Shown: one piece after another, positions 26,716-34,788 of the stretch
Layout of the letters: the number at the start of each line of letters is the position of its first letter
How positions within the stretch are numbered: position 1 is the first letter of the stretch
Source: Clostridia bacterium
Lineage (GTDB): Bacteria > Bacillota > Clostridia > Christensenellales > Aristaeellaceae
DNA: 61,824 nt
Direction of reading: 5' to 3'
Assembly: GCA_017524725.1 (NCBI GenBank)
Contig: JAFXUZ010000021.1
Span: 1 to 61,824 of the forward strand
Made by a program: the position numbers and the translations under genes
The notes under the pieces: generated by a model
What the model was told of the DNA's origin: nothing
Database searches by the model: none
Seen by the model: only the letters and a program-made list of their open reading frames with translations

Positions 26716-27279
26716 TCAGCGAACCGACCGGCGGATCACTTTCATGTGCCGCAGCACCCGTTCGGCGATCAGCCCGGTGAGTCCGCCGGTCAGCATGCCC
26801 ACCAGCATCAGGATCCCCATGTAGAACATCATATTCACCCCGGTCACTGTCAGCATGCACACGATCACCTGCCCCACGTTGTGCCCCACGCCGCCGGCCA
26901 TGGAGACCACCGTCGGAACAAGGTCGCGGTCCCGGCTGAGGAGGGCCATCAGCGCCGTTGACACGGTCCCGCCCGCAAGGGCAAACCACATGGGCATCGA
27001 AAACAAACCGGCCCCGAACATCATGGCGGACAGCGTTACCTTGACCGTCATCAGCAGGAAAGCCGCCGGAATGTCCAGCATGTAGACGGCGAATATCAGT
27101 ACGCTGTTGCTCAGGCCCAGTTTGATCCCCGGCACACCGAAACTGAAGGGGATCAGGCTTTCCACAAACCCCAGGATCAGCATGATCGCCGTAAGCAGGC
27201 CGCACAGTGTCAGGCGTACGGTCTTTTCCCGCCCGGTCATGGGCTTTTTTCTTTCAGGCTTTCTTTTTCGTCCGTTCAT
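26716..27279 (-). CDS. Gx transporter family protein (heptaprenyl diphosphate synthase component I family)
   Basis: This 187-residue membrane protein has five to six helices after a basic N-terminus (residues 1-20). The GIKLGLSNSVLIFAVYMLD segment near residues 51-69 and GGVGHNVGQVIVCMLTVTG near 128-146 are typical of the Pfam family Hpre_diP_synt_I, whose fold resembles ECF S components. The transported substrate is not known with certainty; in other Firmicutes it neighbours NusG-domain-II or FMN-related genes. Here it stands alone, convergent with the cmk operon and divergent from trkA. Confidence 0.8.
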   Translation of the reverse strand: MNGRKRKPERKKPMTGREKTVRLTLCGLLTAIMLILGFVESLIPFSFGVPGIKLGLSNSVLIFAVYMLDIPAAFLLMTVKVTLSAMMFGAGLFSMPMWFALAGGTVSTALMALLSRDRDLVPTVVSMAGGVGHNVGQVIVCMLTVTGVNMMFYMGILMLVGMLTGGLTGLIAERVLRHMKVIRRSVR

Positions 27280-27373
27280 CCGATCTGCGTTTCCGTCCGT
27301 AAATATGTTTGTGTACAGATTACACCCGTTCCCCGACCTTCGTCAAGGCCGGCATTGCCAAACAGGGCCGGCA

Positions 27374-27401
27374 TTGCTTTTTCCCAAATCTTTGGTATAA
27401 T
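27374..27401 (+). promoter_or_regulatory. Promoter for trkA-trkH
   Basis: TTGCTT (27374-27379), a 16-bp spacer and TATAAT (27396-27401) preceded by TGG form an extended -10 promoter about 100 bp before trkA. Confidence 0.75.
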
Positions 27402-27507
27402 ACCTTCAGAAGCTCAAAAAAGCTCCGCGCTTTTTGCGGGAATACGCTTTTGCTTCCGGATACCCAAGTACGGCATTCCGCTTCACCGTTCGGGGAGAGA
27501 TCGTATT

Positions 27508-28875
27508 ATGAAGATCATTGTTATCGGCGACGGCAAAGTCGGCTTCACCCTCACAGAGGTGCTTACCAGGGAAGGGCACGACGTGACCGTGATCGACAAC
27601 CGCAAGGAAGTCATTTCCGCCGCGGAGGAGCGTCTGGACGTCATGGTCATCGGCGGCAACGGCGCCAACGCATCGGTCCTGAAGCAGGCCGGAGTGCAGC
27701 AGGCAAATCTTTTGATCTCAGTGACTGCCCGGGACGAGGTGAACATGCTGTGCTGCATGCTGGCAAGGAAGCTTGGCTGCCAGCACACCATCGCCCGGGT
27801 CAGGGAAGCGGATTATACAAACCTTTATTATCTCCTGCGGGACGAGCTGGGCCTGAGCATGGTGGTGAACCCGGAACGCTCCGCCGCCCGGGAGATCTTC
27901 GGCCTCATCCGCTACCCTTCCCTGCTCAAGCGCGACCTGATCGCCAAGGGCCGTGCGGAGATCGTGGAAATGCCGGTCCGCCCGGGCGGAAAACTGGACG
28001 GCCTCAGGCTGGTGGATATGTACGGCATGATCAAGACCCGGGTCCTCGTGTGCGCGGTGGAAAGGCGCAACGAGGTCTTTATTCCCGACGGCAGCTTTAC
28101 CCTGAAGGGGGACGACCGCATCTGGGTGACCGCCCCGTCCGAACATCTTCTTTCCTTTATCCACTATACCGGCATGGAGACCTCCCGTCCCCGCTCGGTC
28201 ATGATCCTGGGCGGCAGCCTGATCGGTTTCTATCTGGCCCAGATGCTCTTGAAAGCCGGCATCGACGTAAAGCTCCTGGATATCGACAAAGCCCAGTGCG
28301 AATCACTGTCGGAAAGCCTGGACGGACTGACCGTGGTCAACGACGACGCCACAAACCTGTCCGTGCTGCTCAATGAAGGCATCGAGGAAAGCGACGCGGT
28401 GGTATCCCTTCTGAATTATGACGAGCAGAACATCGTCATCAGCATGTTCGCCAACCACATCCGTGTTCCCAAGGTAATCACCAAGATCAACCGCACCGAA
28501 TATTCCGACATTCTCCGCAAAGCCGGGATCGAATGCGTGATCACTCCCAGGATCCTGTGCACCAGCGACATCCTGCGTCACGTCCGTGCCGCCGAAAGCA
28601 GGCAGGACAGCGAGGTCCTGGCCATTCACCGGATGGTCGAAAACCAGGTGGAAGCCCTGGAATTCCGGGCATCGTCCAAGACCTGGTATCTGGGTGTGCC
28701 GCTGAAAAGCGTCCCCCTTAAAAAAGACATCCTGATCGCGGCCATCGGCCGCAGCGGCACCGTGACGATCCCCGGGGGTGATTCCTCCTTCCTGGAAGGA
28801 GACACGGTGGTCATTGTCGTGAAGAGCGACATGAGCCTGATCAATTTCAACGATGTTTTTTCAAAACAGCCCTGA
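27508..28875 (+). CDS. trkA: Trk potassium uptake regulator TrkA
   Basis: This 455-residue cytoplasmic gating protein has two RCK repeats. The first NAD-binding Rossmann motif is KIIVIGDGKVGFTLTEVL at residues 2-19 with the acidic VIDN after beta2. The second is MILGGSLIGFYLAQMLLKAG near 232-251. Each is followed by a TrkA_C domain, the last ending in the GDTVVIVVKSD segment. The ATG at 27508 has a GGGGAGAG site; the frame extending to 27355 lacks one and lies across the promoter. It is followed after 16 bp by trkH, its membrane partner. Confidence 0.93.
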   Translation: MKIIVIGDGKVGFTLTEVLTREGHDVTVIDNRKEVISAAEERLDVMVIGGNGANASVLKQAGVQQANLLISVTARDEVNMLCCMLARKLGCQHTIARVREADYTNLYYLLRDELGLSMVVNPERSAAREIFGLIRYPSLLKRDLIAKGRAEIVEMPVRPGGKLDGLRLVDMYGMIKTRVLVCAVERRNEVFIPDGSFTLKGDDRIWVTAPSEHLLSFIHYTGMETSRPRSVMILGGSLIGFYLAQMLLKAGIDVKLLDIDKAQCESLSESLDGLTVVNDDATNLSVLLNEGIEESDAVVSLLNYDEQNIVISMFANHIRVPKVITKINRTEYSDILRKAGIECVITPRILCTSDILRHVRAAESRQDSEVLAIHRMVENQVEALEFRASSKTWYLGVPLKSVPLKKDILIAAIGRSGTVTIPGGDSSFLEGDTVVIVVKSDMSLINFNDVFSKQP

Positions 28876-28891
28876 CTGATGGAGTTTGGCG

Positions 28892-30352
28892 ATGAACTAC
28901 CGCATGATCTTCCGTTACCTGGCGTTTACCCTGCTGATCACCGCCGCCTTTATGCTGCCGGCCCTGGTCATCAGCCTTTGCCTGCATGAAAGCCGCTCAG
29001 CCATGGCTTTCGGGATCTGTATCCTGGTCCTTGCCGCCGTCTGCGTCCCCATCGCGCTCTACCGGCCCAAGCGCACCGTAATGCGGGCGCGGGAGGGCTA
29101 TATCATCACCGGTCTTTGCTGGTTCCTGGTATCCATAGCCGGCGCCGCGCCTTTTGTCATCAGTGGCTGCATCCCCAACTGCATTGACGCCATTTTTGAG
29201 GCGGCCAGCGGCTTTACGACCACCGGCGCCAGCATCCTGTACGATCTGGACCCGCTGCCCAAGGGCATTCTTTACTGGCGTTCCTTCAGCCACTGGCTGG
29301 GCGGCATGGGCGTTCTGGTCTTCCTGCTGGCCCTCTCCCCTTCCGGCACCAACGGCGACAGCCTGTTCATCATGCGTGCCGAGTCCCCCGGCCCCCAGGT
29401 ATCCAAGCTGGTGCCCAAAACACGCCAGAGCGCCCAGATCCTTTACAAGATCTATGTGGGAATGACCCTGGCCGAGATCCTCATGCTGCTCCTGGGCGGC
29501 ATGGAGGTGTTTGACGCCGTCACCATATCCTTCGCCACCGCGGGTACCGGCGGCTTTTCGGTGCGCAGCAGCGGCATGGCGTCCTACACTCCTTACATGC
29601 AGTGGGTCATCGCATCCTTCATGGTCCTGTTCGGCGTCAACTTCGGCATCTATTACCTGTGCATCATGCGTTCCCTGAAAAGGATCCGCCAGAACGACGA
29701 GATACGCGTCTACCTGGCTTTGGTGCTCCTGTCGACCGTCGTCATCACACTCCGCATCCTCCCATTGTTTCGGGGCGATATGGCCGAGGCCTCCCGCCAC
29801 GCCTTTTTCCAGGTGGCGTCCATCATTTCCACCACCGGCTTCGCCTCCGCGGATTTCAATGTGTGGCCCACCGTGTGCAAGACCATCCTGGTGGTCCTGA
29901 TGTTCATCGGGGCCTGCGCCGGTTCCACCGCCGGCGGCGTCAAGGTGAGCCGGCTGGTGATCCTGGCCAAGTCCCTGAGGCAGAACATGAAAAAGCTGCT
30001 CCATCCCAACACCGTTTCCAAGGTGCACATGGACGGTGACGTGGTATCGGACAGCACGGTCAATTTTGTTTTCATTTATTTTGCGGCCTACGTTTTCATC
30101 CTGCTCATTTCCCTTTTGGTCGTATCCTGGGACGGTCTCAGCTTCGAAGCCACCGTCACCGGCGTGCTGGCCTGCCTTAACAATGTGGGTCCCGGCCTGG
30201 GAGAGGTGGGCCCCATGGGCAATTACGCTTCCCTGGGCATCGCCAGCAAGGTCTGCCTCACCCTGGACATGATCATCGGCCGCCTCGAGATCTTCCCGGT
30301 GCTGATGCTCCTCCTGCGCTCCAACTGGAAGCGTTCGAGGGTCACGGGCTGA
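28892..30352 (+). CDS. trkH: Trk potassium transporter TrkH
   Basis: This 486-residue K+ channel-like membrane subunit has four repeated M1-P-M2 units. Selectivity-filter-type segments visible are SGFTTTGASILYDLD, STAGTGGFSVRSSG and ISTTGFASADF, each with the Thr-Thr/Gly pattern of Trk/Ktr/HKT filters. The ATG at 28892 is preferred because a GGAG box lies 7 nt upstream; a TTG at 28886 would add two residues. Working with TrkA it takes up K+ using membrane potential. Confidence 0.93.
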   Translation: MNYRMIFRYLAFTLLITAAFMLPALVISLCLHESRSAMAFGICILVLAAVCVPIALYRPKRTVMRAREGYIITGLCWFLVSIAGAAPFVISGCIPNCIDAIFEAASGFTTTGASILYDLDPLPKGILYWRSFSHWLGGMGVLVFLLALSPSGTNGDSLFIMRAESPGPQVSKLVPKTRQSAQILYKIYVGMTLAEILMLLLGGMEVFDAVTISFATAGTGGFSVRSSGMASYTPYMQWVIASFMVLFGVNFGIYYLCIMRSLKRIRQNDEIRVYLALVLLSTVVITLRILPLFRGDMAEASRHAFFQVASIISTTGFASADFNVWPTVCKTILVVLMFIGACAGSTAGGVKVSRLVILAKSLRQNMKKLLHPNTVSKVHMDGDVVSDSTVNFVFIYFAAYVFILLISLLVVSWDGLSFEATVTGVLACLNNVGPGLGEVGPMGNYASLGIASKVCLTLDMIIGRLEIFPVLMLLLRSNWKRSRVTG

Positions 30353-30420
30353 ACGGGGAAGCAAAAAGTTGACAATTGAGGAAAAAAATATCCCGAAGGA
30401 ATTTTCATAAACAGGCTGAA

Positions 30421-30467
30421 AAAGGCCCGCGGCACGGCAGAAAAACCGTATCGCGGGCCTTTTCTTT
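30421..30467. terminator. Bidirectional terminator
   Basis: Arms AGGCCCGCG (30423-30431) and CGCGGGCCT (30452-30460) are flanked by TTTCTTT on the plus side and TTTTT on the minus side. It serves trkH and the convergent cysteine desulfurase gene. Confidence 0.85.
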
Positions 30468-30498
30468 AGGAAAGCGTGAAAAGTGCAGGGATATCGCT

Positions 30499-31620
30499 TC
30501 ATGCCCTCATATCATTAACGATCCCGGAAATGATCTCCGCGGTCCTTTGGATCTCCTGCGGGGTGTTTTCCCTGCCGAGAGTGAAGCGGATGCTTTCCGA
30601 TGCTTCCTTTTCGGTAAGTCCCATGGCGGTAAGGACATGGCTGGTTTCCACCACGCCGGCGGTGCAGGCCGATCCGGCGGAGGCGGCGACGCCCTCCATG
30701 TCCAGCCGCATCAGCAGCGCGCTGCCGTCGATCCCGGGAAAGCGGATATTGGCGTTGCAAAAAAGGCGGCCCTCCGTCCTCCCGTTCAGCACCGCATCCG
30801 GCACCCGTTCCCGGACAAGGCGGATGAGAGTATCCCGCATTTCACGGATACGATTTCCCGCGTCCTCCATTTCGTCCACGGCTTCCTCCAGGGCGGCGGC
30901 CATGCCCACGCATCCCGCCGGGTCCTCGGTCCCCGGGCGCAGCCCCCTCTGCTGGAGCCCGCCATGGATCAGGTTCCCGATCCCTGTTCCCGAACGGATA
31001 TACAGGATGCCGATGCCCTTGGGCCCGCCGAACTTATGGGCCGAGGCTGACAGCAGGCTGCAGCCCAGGCTGTCCACGTCCACCGGGATCTGGCCCAGGG
31101 CCTGGACGGCGTCGGTATGGAAGGGGACGCCTCTTTCCCTGAGCTTTTCGCCGATCTCCTTCACGGGCTGGATGACCCCGGTCTCGTTATTGGCGGTCAT
31201 CACCGATACCAGGCCGGTATCCGGGCCCACCCTGTCCAATACGTCCTCCGCCTTTACGGCTCCGTCCCGCCCCGGCAGCACCCGGTCCACCCTGGTCCCC
31301 CGTTTTTCGAGGGCTTCAAATGCGTTCATGGCTGCGTGATGTTCGATCGCCGTGGTGACGCAGTGCCCTGACGGCATGCAGAGGATCGCCCAGGTATCGC
31401 TTTCGGAGCCTCCGGAAGTAAAATAGACTTCCCCGGGCTTTGCGCCGATCAGGGCGGCGATCCTTTCCCGGCTTTCCTCCACGGCGCGGCGCGCCTCCCG
31501 GCCAAAGGAATGCACCGAGGCAGCGTTACCCCAGACGTCCTTCAGGGTCGATATCATTTTTTCCAGCGCTTTTTCCCTCAGGGGCGACGTCGCCGCGTGG
31601 TCCAGATAGATCTTTTCCAT
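30499..31620 (-). CDS. Cysteine desulfurase (NifS/IscS family)
   Basis: This 373-residue PLP enzyme removes sulfur from cysteine for Fe-S clusters or thio-modification. It begins KIYLDHAATSPLREKALEKM (residues 3-22). SASAHKFGGPKGIG contains the PLP-binding Lys near 193, and the catalytic Cys lies in SAGSACTAGVVETSHVL near 318. Start 31620 (ATG) is chosen because GGAG lies 9 nt upstream; a TTG at 31635 also opens the frame. It is the last gene of the MotAB-like/M50/scpAB operon. No iscU or thiI follows. Confidence 0.9.
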   Translation of the reverse strand: MEKIYLDHAATSPLREKALEKMISTLKDVWGNAASVHSFGREARRAVEESRERIAALIGAKPGEVYFTSGGSESDTWAILCMPSGHCVTTAIEHHAAMNAFEALEKRGTRVDRVLPGRDGAVKAEDVLDRVGPDTGLVSVMTANNETGVIQPVKEIGEKLRERGVPFHTDAVQALGQIPVDVDSLGCSLLSASAHKFGGPKGIGILYIRSGTGIGNLIHGGLQQRGLRPGTEDPAGCVGMAAALEEAVDEMEDAGNRIREMRDTLIRLVRERVPDAVLNGRTEGRLFCNANIRFPGIDGSALLMRLDMEGVAASAGSACTAGVVETSHVLTAMGLTEKEASESIRFTLGRENTPQEIQRTAEIISGIVNDMRA

Positions 31621-31658
31621 TGCTCCTTGCTCCAAACTTCAGCAAAGCGGAAACTGTG

Positions 31659-32204
31659 TCACGGCACCAGGTCCTCTCCCTCCGGCGTGTCCTCCGCCTC
31701 TGGCCTTTCAGGCAGGTCGGCAATGGACCCGAGCCCGAAATGGGACAGGAAATGCTCCGTCGTCCCGTACAGGATCGGCCTGCCCAGGGTCTCCTTGCGG
31801 CCCACTTCCTCGATCAGGTCCTTGCTGACCAGGGACTGGATGGAGTAATCGCATTTGACTCCGCGTATCGCTTCCACCTCCAGCTTGGTCACCGGCTGCT
31901 TGTACGCTACGATGGACAGTGTTTCCAGCGCCGCCTGGGACAGGGACTGCTTCTGCACCGGCTGCAGCATTTTTTCGATATACGGCGCCCATTCGGCCCG
32001 GGTCGTCAGCTGTGCCTGGGAACCGAAGCGCTTGATGCACACACCCCGGTTGTTCCGGTCCATATCCTCGGTCAGGTAGTCCAGAGCCTGGATGACATCC
32101 AGTTCCGTGGTTTCCAGGCCTTTGCTCAGGGCCTGGATCTCCACCGCCTCCCCTGTCACAAACAGGATCGCTTCGATGATATGCCCCAGTGTTTCAATGG
32201 TCAT
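31659..32204 (-). CDS. scpB: Segregation and condensation protein B
   Basis: ScpB (181 residues) is the kleisin-interacting winged-helix subunit of the SMC-ScpAB condensin. Typical segments are IEAILFVTGEAVEIQALS at the N-terminus, LETLSIVAYKQPVTKLEVEAIRG near residues 92-114 and KDLIEEVGRKETLGRPILYGTTEHFLSHFGL near 130-160. It overlaps scpA by 4 bp, the standard arrangement. The C-terminal 20 residues are acidic, as usual. Confidence 0.95.
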   Translation of the reverse strand: MTIETLGHIIEAILFVTGEAVEIQALSKGLETTELDVIQALDYLTEDMDRNNRGVCIKRFGSQAQLTTRAEWAPYIEKMLQPVQKQSLSQAALETLSIVAYKQPVTKLEVEAIRGVKCDYSIQSLVSKDLIEEVGRKETLGRPILYGTTEHFLSHFGLGSIADLPERPEAEDTPEGEDLVP

Positions 32205-32953
32205 TCGGTCGTCTCCTTTGGCGTTTCTTCTTTCCTGTCCGCCGCGGTCACCATGATATCGTCATAGACTCCTTCCTGCTTCACGTCCACCCTTCCCAGG
32301 CGGATCAATTCCAGCAGGGCCAGGAAGAGGGTGACCACCTCATCCCTGGTGGGTTCGGGCGAAAACAGGTCGTAAAACCTTACGCTGCCCCCGCGCACCC
32401 GGCGCAGGATGTGCCGGATGCACCCCGGCACGTCGTAGGCGTCCCTGACGATGCGGCGGGTGACAAAGGTATTTTCCTCTCCGGTGCGCTTTTCGGCCCG
32501 CTCCAGCACCCTTTGGAACGCTTTTACCAGGCCTTCCAGGCTGAGGCCGGTCAGTTCAAAAGTGGGCGGCGGCAGGGGGTATTCCTCCGGAAGCTTGGCA
32601 AACATCCTGGAAGCGGCTTCCTCCAGGGCATGAAGCTCTTCCGATGCCTTTTTGTACCGCTGGTATTCTTCCAATTGCCTGATCAGCGCCTGTTCCGGGT
32701 CCTCCTCGTCCTCCGGCGCCGGGGGCTTGGGCAGGAGGGCCCGGCTTTTGATCTCCACCAGCGTGGCGGCCATATCGATAAAGGCGCTGGCGTCGTCCAT
32801 GTCCAGGTCGTCGGCTTCCCGGACCGACCGGATATACTGGTCGGTCACGTCGGACACAAAAATGTCCCGGATATCCACCTTGGCCTTCCCGATCAGGAAG
32901 AGGAGCATATCCAAGGGGCCCTCAAAATCTTTCAGATGCAGTGTCAGTGCCAT
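32201..32953 (-). CDS. scpA: Segregation and condensation protein A (kleisin)
   Basis: ScpA (250 residues) bridges the SMC heads. The N-terminal signature is LHLKDFEGPLDMLLFLIGKAKVDIRDI, residues about 5-31, followed by FIDMAATLVEIKSRALLPKP near 58-77, and the C-terminal winged-helix domain includes DEVVTLFLALLELIRLGRVDVKQEG. It lies 1 bp from the M50 protease gene and overlaps scpB. The smc gene itself is not in the window. Confidence 0.95.
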   Translation of the reverse strand: MALTLHLKDFEGPLDMLLFLIGKAKVDIRDIFVSDVTDQYIRSVREADDLDMDDASAFIDMAATLVEIKSRALLPKPPAPEDEEDPEQALIRQLEEYQRYKKASEELHALEEAASRMFAKLPEEYPLPPPTFELTGLSLEGLVKAFQRVLERAEKRTGEENTFVTRRIVRDAYDVPGCIRHILRRVRGGSVRFYDLFSPEPTRDEVVTLFLALLELIRLGRVDVKQEGVYDDIMVTAADRKEETPKETTE

Positions 32954-32954
32954 A

Positions 32955-33761
32955 TCACGCCATCCCGAAAAGCGGCAGGAATATCCAGAGCAAAGCGGAC
33001 TGGACGCCGTTGGCCGCGTAATAAAGCGCGTAGCTCAGCCAGTGTGTGGCATAGTTCAGCACCAGGAGAAGCAGCATGGATATCCTCAGCGTCTGCGGGT
33101 TTATCTGCCATCCGCCCCTGAAAAACAGGTTATTGGCCAGGCGGTAACCGTCCAGCGGCGGGAAAGGCAGAAGGTTAAAGATCGCAAGGCCCATATTCAG
33201 CGTGCAGCATACGCCGAAGAATCGCAGAAGGTACACGAGCCATATCCGGTCCACCATGCCGAAGTCCGCAAGGCCCTTCAGGTAGGACTCGATGCTTTCC
33301 CCGCTGAAAAGGCTCGCCCGCATCAGCAGCCGGGAGGCGGAGCTTTCGTTGACCTTCGATATCATCTCAAGGGTATCGTTGGGGCACATCACCCTGATGC
33401 AGACGACGGACAGCACCGTCCCCAGGATGAAAAGGATCAGGTTCACCGTGATCCCCGCCGCGCTGACCAGAAGATCGTCCCTTCTGGGGTTTTTGAAATT
33501 CCTTGGGTCCACCGGCACCGGCTTCGCCCAGCCGATCCCCAGCAGGAACATACTGGCCGTGCCGATGGGATCCAGGTGCGCGAGCGGATTGAAGGACAGG
33601 CGGCCCATCATCTTTGCGGTAGGGTCGCCGCAGCGCAGGGCTGCATATCCGTGGCCCAACTCGTGAAGGACCAGGGCGCAGACCACCGCGGGAATGGTGT
33701 ACAGAAGCTCGATCAGGAATCCCAGGGGATCGGCTTTGATCGAATCCAGATGAAGCAGCAT
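32955..33761 (-). CDS. Site-2-type M50 metalloprotease
   Basis: This 268-residue intramembrane zinc protease family member has the HELGH zinc motif at residues 33-37 within the first long helix and the third ligand in LLPFPPLDGYRLANN near residue 205-219. The family in Firmicutes often precedes scpAB and is annotated as site-2 protease or YwhC-like rhomboid-independent protease. About five hydrophobic segments are visible. No anti-sigma substrate is obvious nearby. The gene lies 30 bp after the OmpA/MotB-like gene. Confidence 0.9.
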   Translation of the reverse strand: MLLHLDSIKADPLGFLIELLYTIPAVVCALVLHELGHGYAALRCGDPTAKMMGRLSFNPLAHLDPIGTASMFLLGIGWAKPVPVDPRNFKNPRRDDLLVSAAGITVNLILFILGTVLSVVCIRVMCPNDTLEMISKVNESSASRLLMRASLFSGESIESYLKGLADFGMVDRIWLVYLLRFFGVCCTLNMGLAIFNLLPFPPLDGYRLANNLFFRGGWQINPQTLRISMLLLLVLNYATHWLSYALYYAANGVQSALLWIFLPLFGMA

Positions 33762-33791
33762 GTTATTCTCTCCATATCGGCTTTGATCTGA

Positions 33792-34787
33792 TCAGTAAAT
33801 CGCGTCCTCGCCCAGCAGCCGGTTCAGTTCGTCGATCATCTCGGCGTCACGCATGCTGAACTTGAACACCACGCGCCTGGAGGCCGTCTTGTCCTCCACC
33901 CCGTTGACGATGATCGGATCCGCCGAGGATCGGCTGGACACGGTCAGCAGGGATTCAAGCAGCCTTCTCTGTTCAGCGGACAGCCCCGGCACGGTCAGGC
34001 AGTACCTTGCCACCACCTCCGCCCGGTCCGTGGCGTAACCGATGTTCCTGTCATAGGTACCGGTGGAATCGGCATGGCCCTCGATCACGATCTCCGCCAC
34101 GTAATCCCTGTATTCCGGCCGGAGGAGCACGCTCAGGTACACCGGCAGGAACCGGTCCAGGAACGCCTGGCCGTCCGGCGTAATGGTGGACGAAGCGCTG
34201 TCGAACAGGATGGAGCCCTGCAGCACGATGGCTCCGGTGGAATCCACACTGGTGGAGAAGCCCGCCCGGGAAAGGGCGGAGGAAAGCGTCTGGATGATCT
34301 CGGCCTTGACGCCGATCAGGGATTCGATACGGGCCTGCTGCGCCGCCAGCTTCGCTTCCTGTTCACCCAGGAGGGTCTGCATGGCCGCCAGCTTGTCCCT
34401 TTCCTCGTTCAGTTGCAGCTGCAGCGCGTTCAGTTCCTCTTCCTTGGATAAAAGGGCCGTCCTCGCCGCGTTCAGTTCCTCTTCCTGGGCGTCCAATTGT
34501 ACCTGGATCTGGGCCAGTTCCTCTTCCTTGCCCATCAGGGTGACGTTGAGGGCGTTCACTTCCTCTTCCTTCTGTGCCAGGACCACCTGCTGCCGCTCCA
34601 GTTCGGCCTGCTGTGCCGCCAGCTGGTCGGTCTTGATCTTCAGCATGTTATAGTACTGGTACACGCTGTAGCACACCGCCAGCACGAATACCAGGAGCAG
34701 GGAAGCCATCATGTCCGAATACGATATCCAATGCGATCCGGAATCAGTTTTTCCGCCTCTTCTGGCGGAATAGCGGGAATGGACCAT
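33792..34787 (-). CDS. MotB/ZorB-like OmpA-domain protein with coiled coil
   Basis: This 331-residue protein has a single N-terminal membrane helix (about 25-46) beginning with ISYSDMMASLLLVF; Asp25 sits where MotB and ZorB have the ion-binding Asp. A long coiled coil follows (about 50-165, repeated AQ/EEEL heptads), and then an OmpA-like peptidoglycan-binding domain (about 190-310) with SILFDSASSTITPDG and VIEGHADSTG...ATDRAEVV. The start at 34787 has a GGAGG site 9 nt upstream; a frame to 34901 runs into the upstream gene. With the preceding gene it forms a stator-like pair. There are no flagellar genes here. Confidence 0.85.
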   Translation of the reverse strand: MVHSRYSARRGGKTDSGSHWISYSDMMASLLLVFVLAVCYSVYQYYNMLKIKTDQLAAQQAELERQQVVLAQKEEEVNALNVTLMGKEEELAQIQVQLDAQEEELNAARTALLSKEEELNALQLQLNEERDKLAAMQTLLGEQEAKLAAQQARIESLIGVKAEIIQTLSSALSRAGFSTSVDSTGAIVLQGSILFDSASSTITPDGQAFLDRFLPVYLSVLLRPEYRDYVAEIVIEGHADSTGTYDRNIGYATDRAEVVARYCLTVPGLSAEQRRLLESLLTVSSRSSADPIIVNGVEDKTASRRVVFKFSMRDAEMIDELNRLLGEDAIY

Positions 34788-34788
34788 C

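Noticed and set aside
28997..30502. 501-residue minus-strand open frame across trkH
   Set aside because: It is antisense to a clear TrkH with filter motifs; it is low-complexity and has no start signal.
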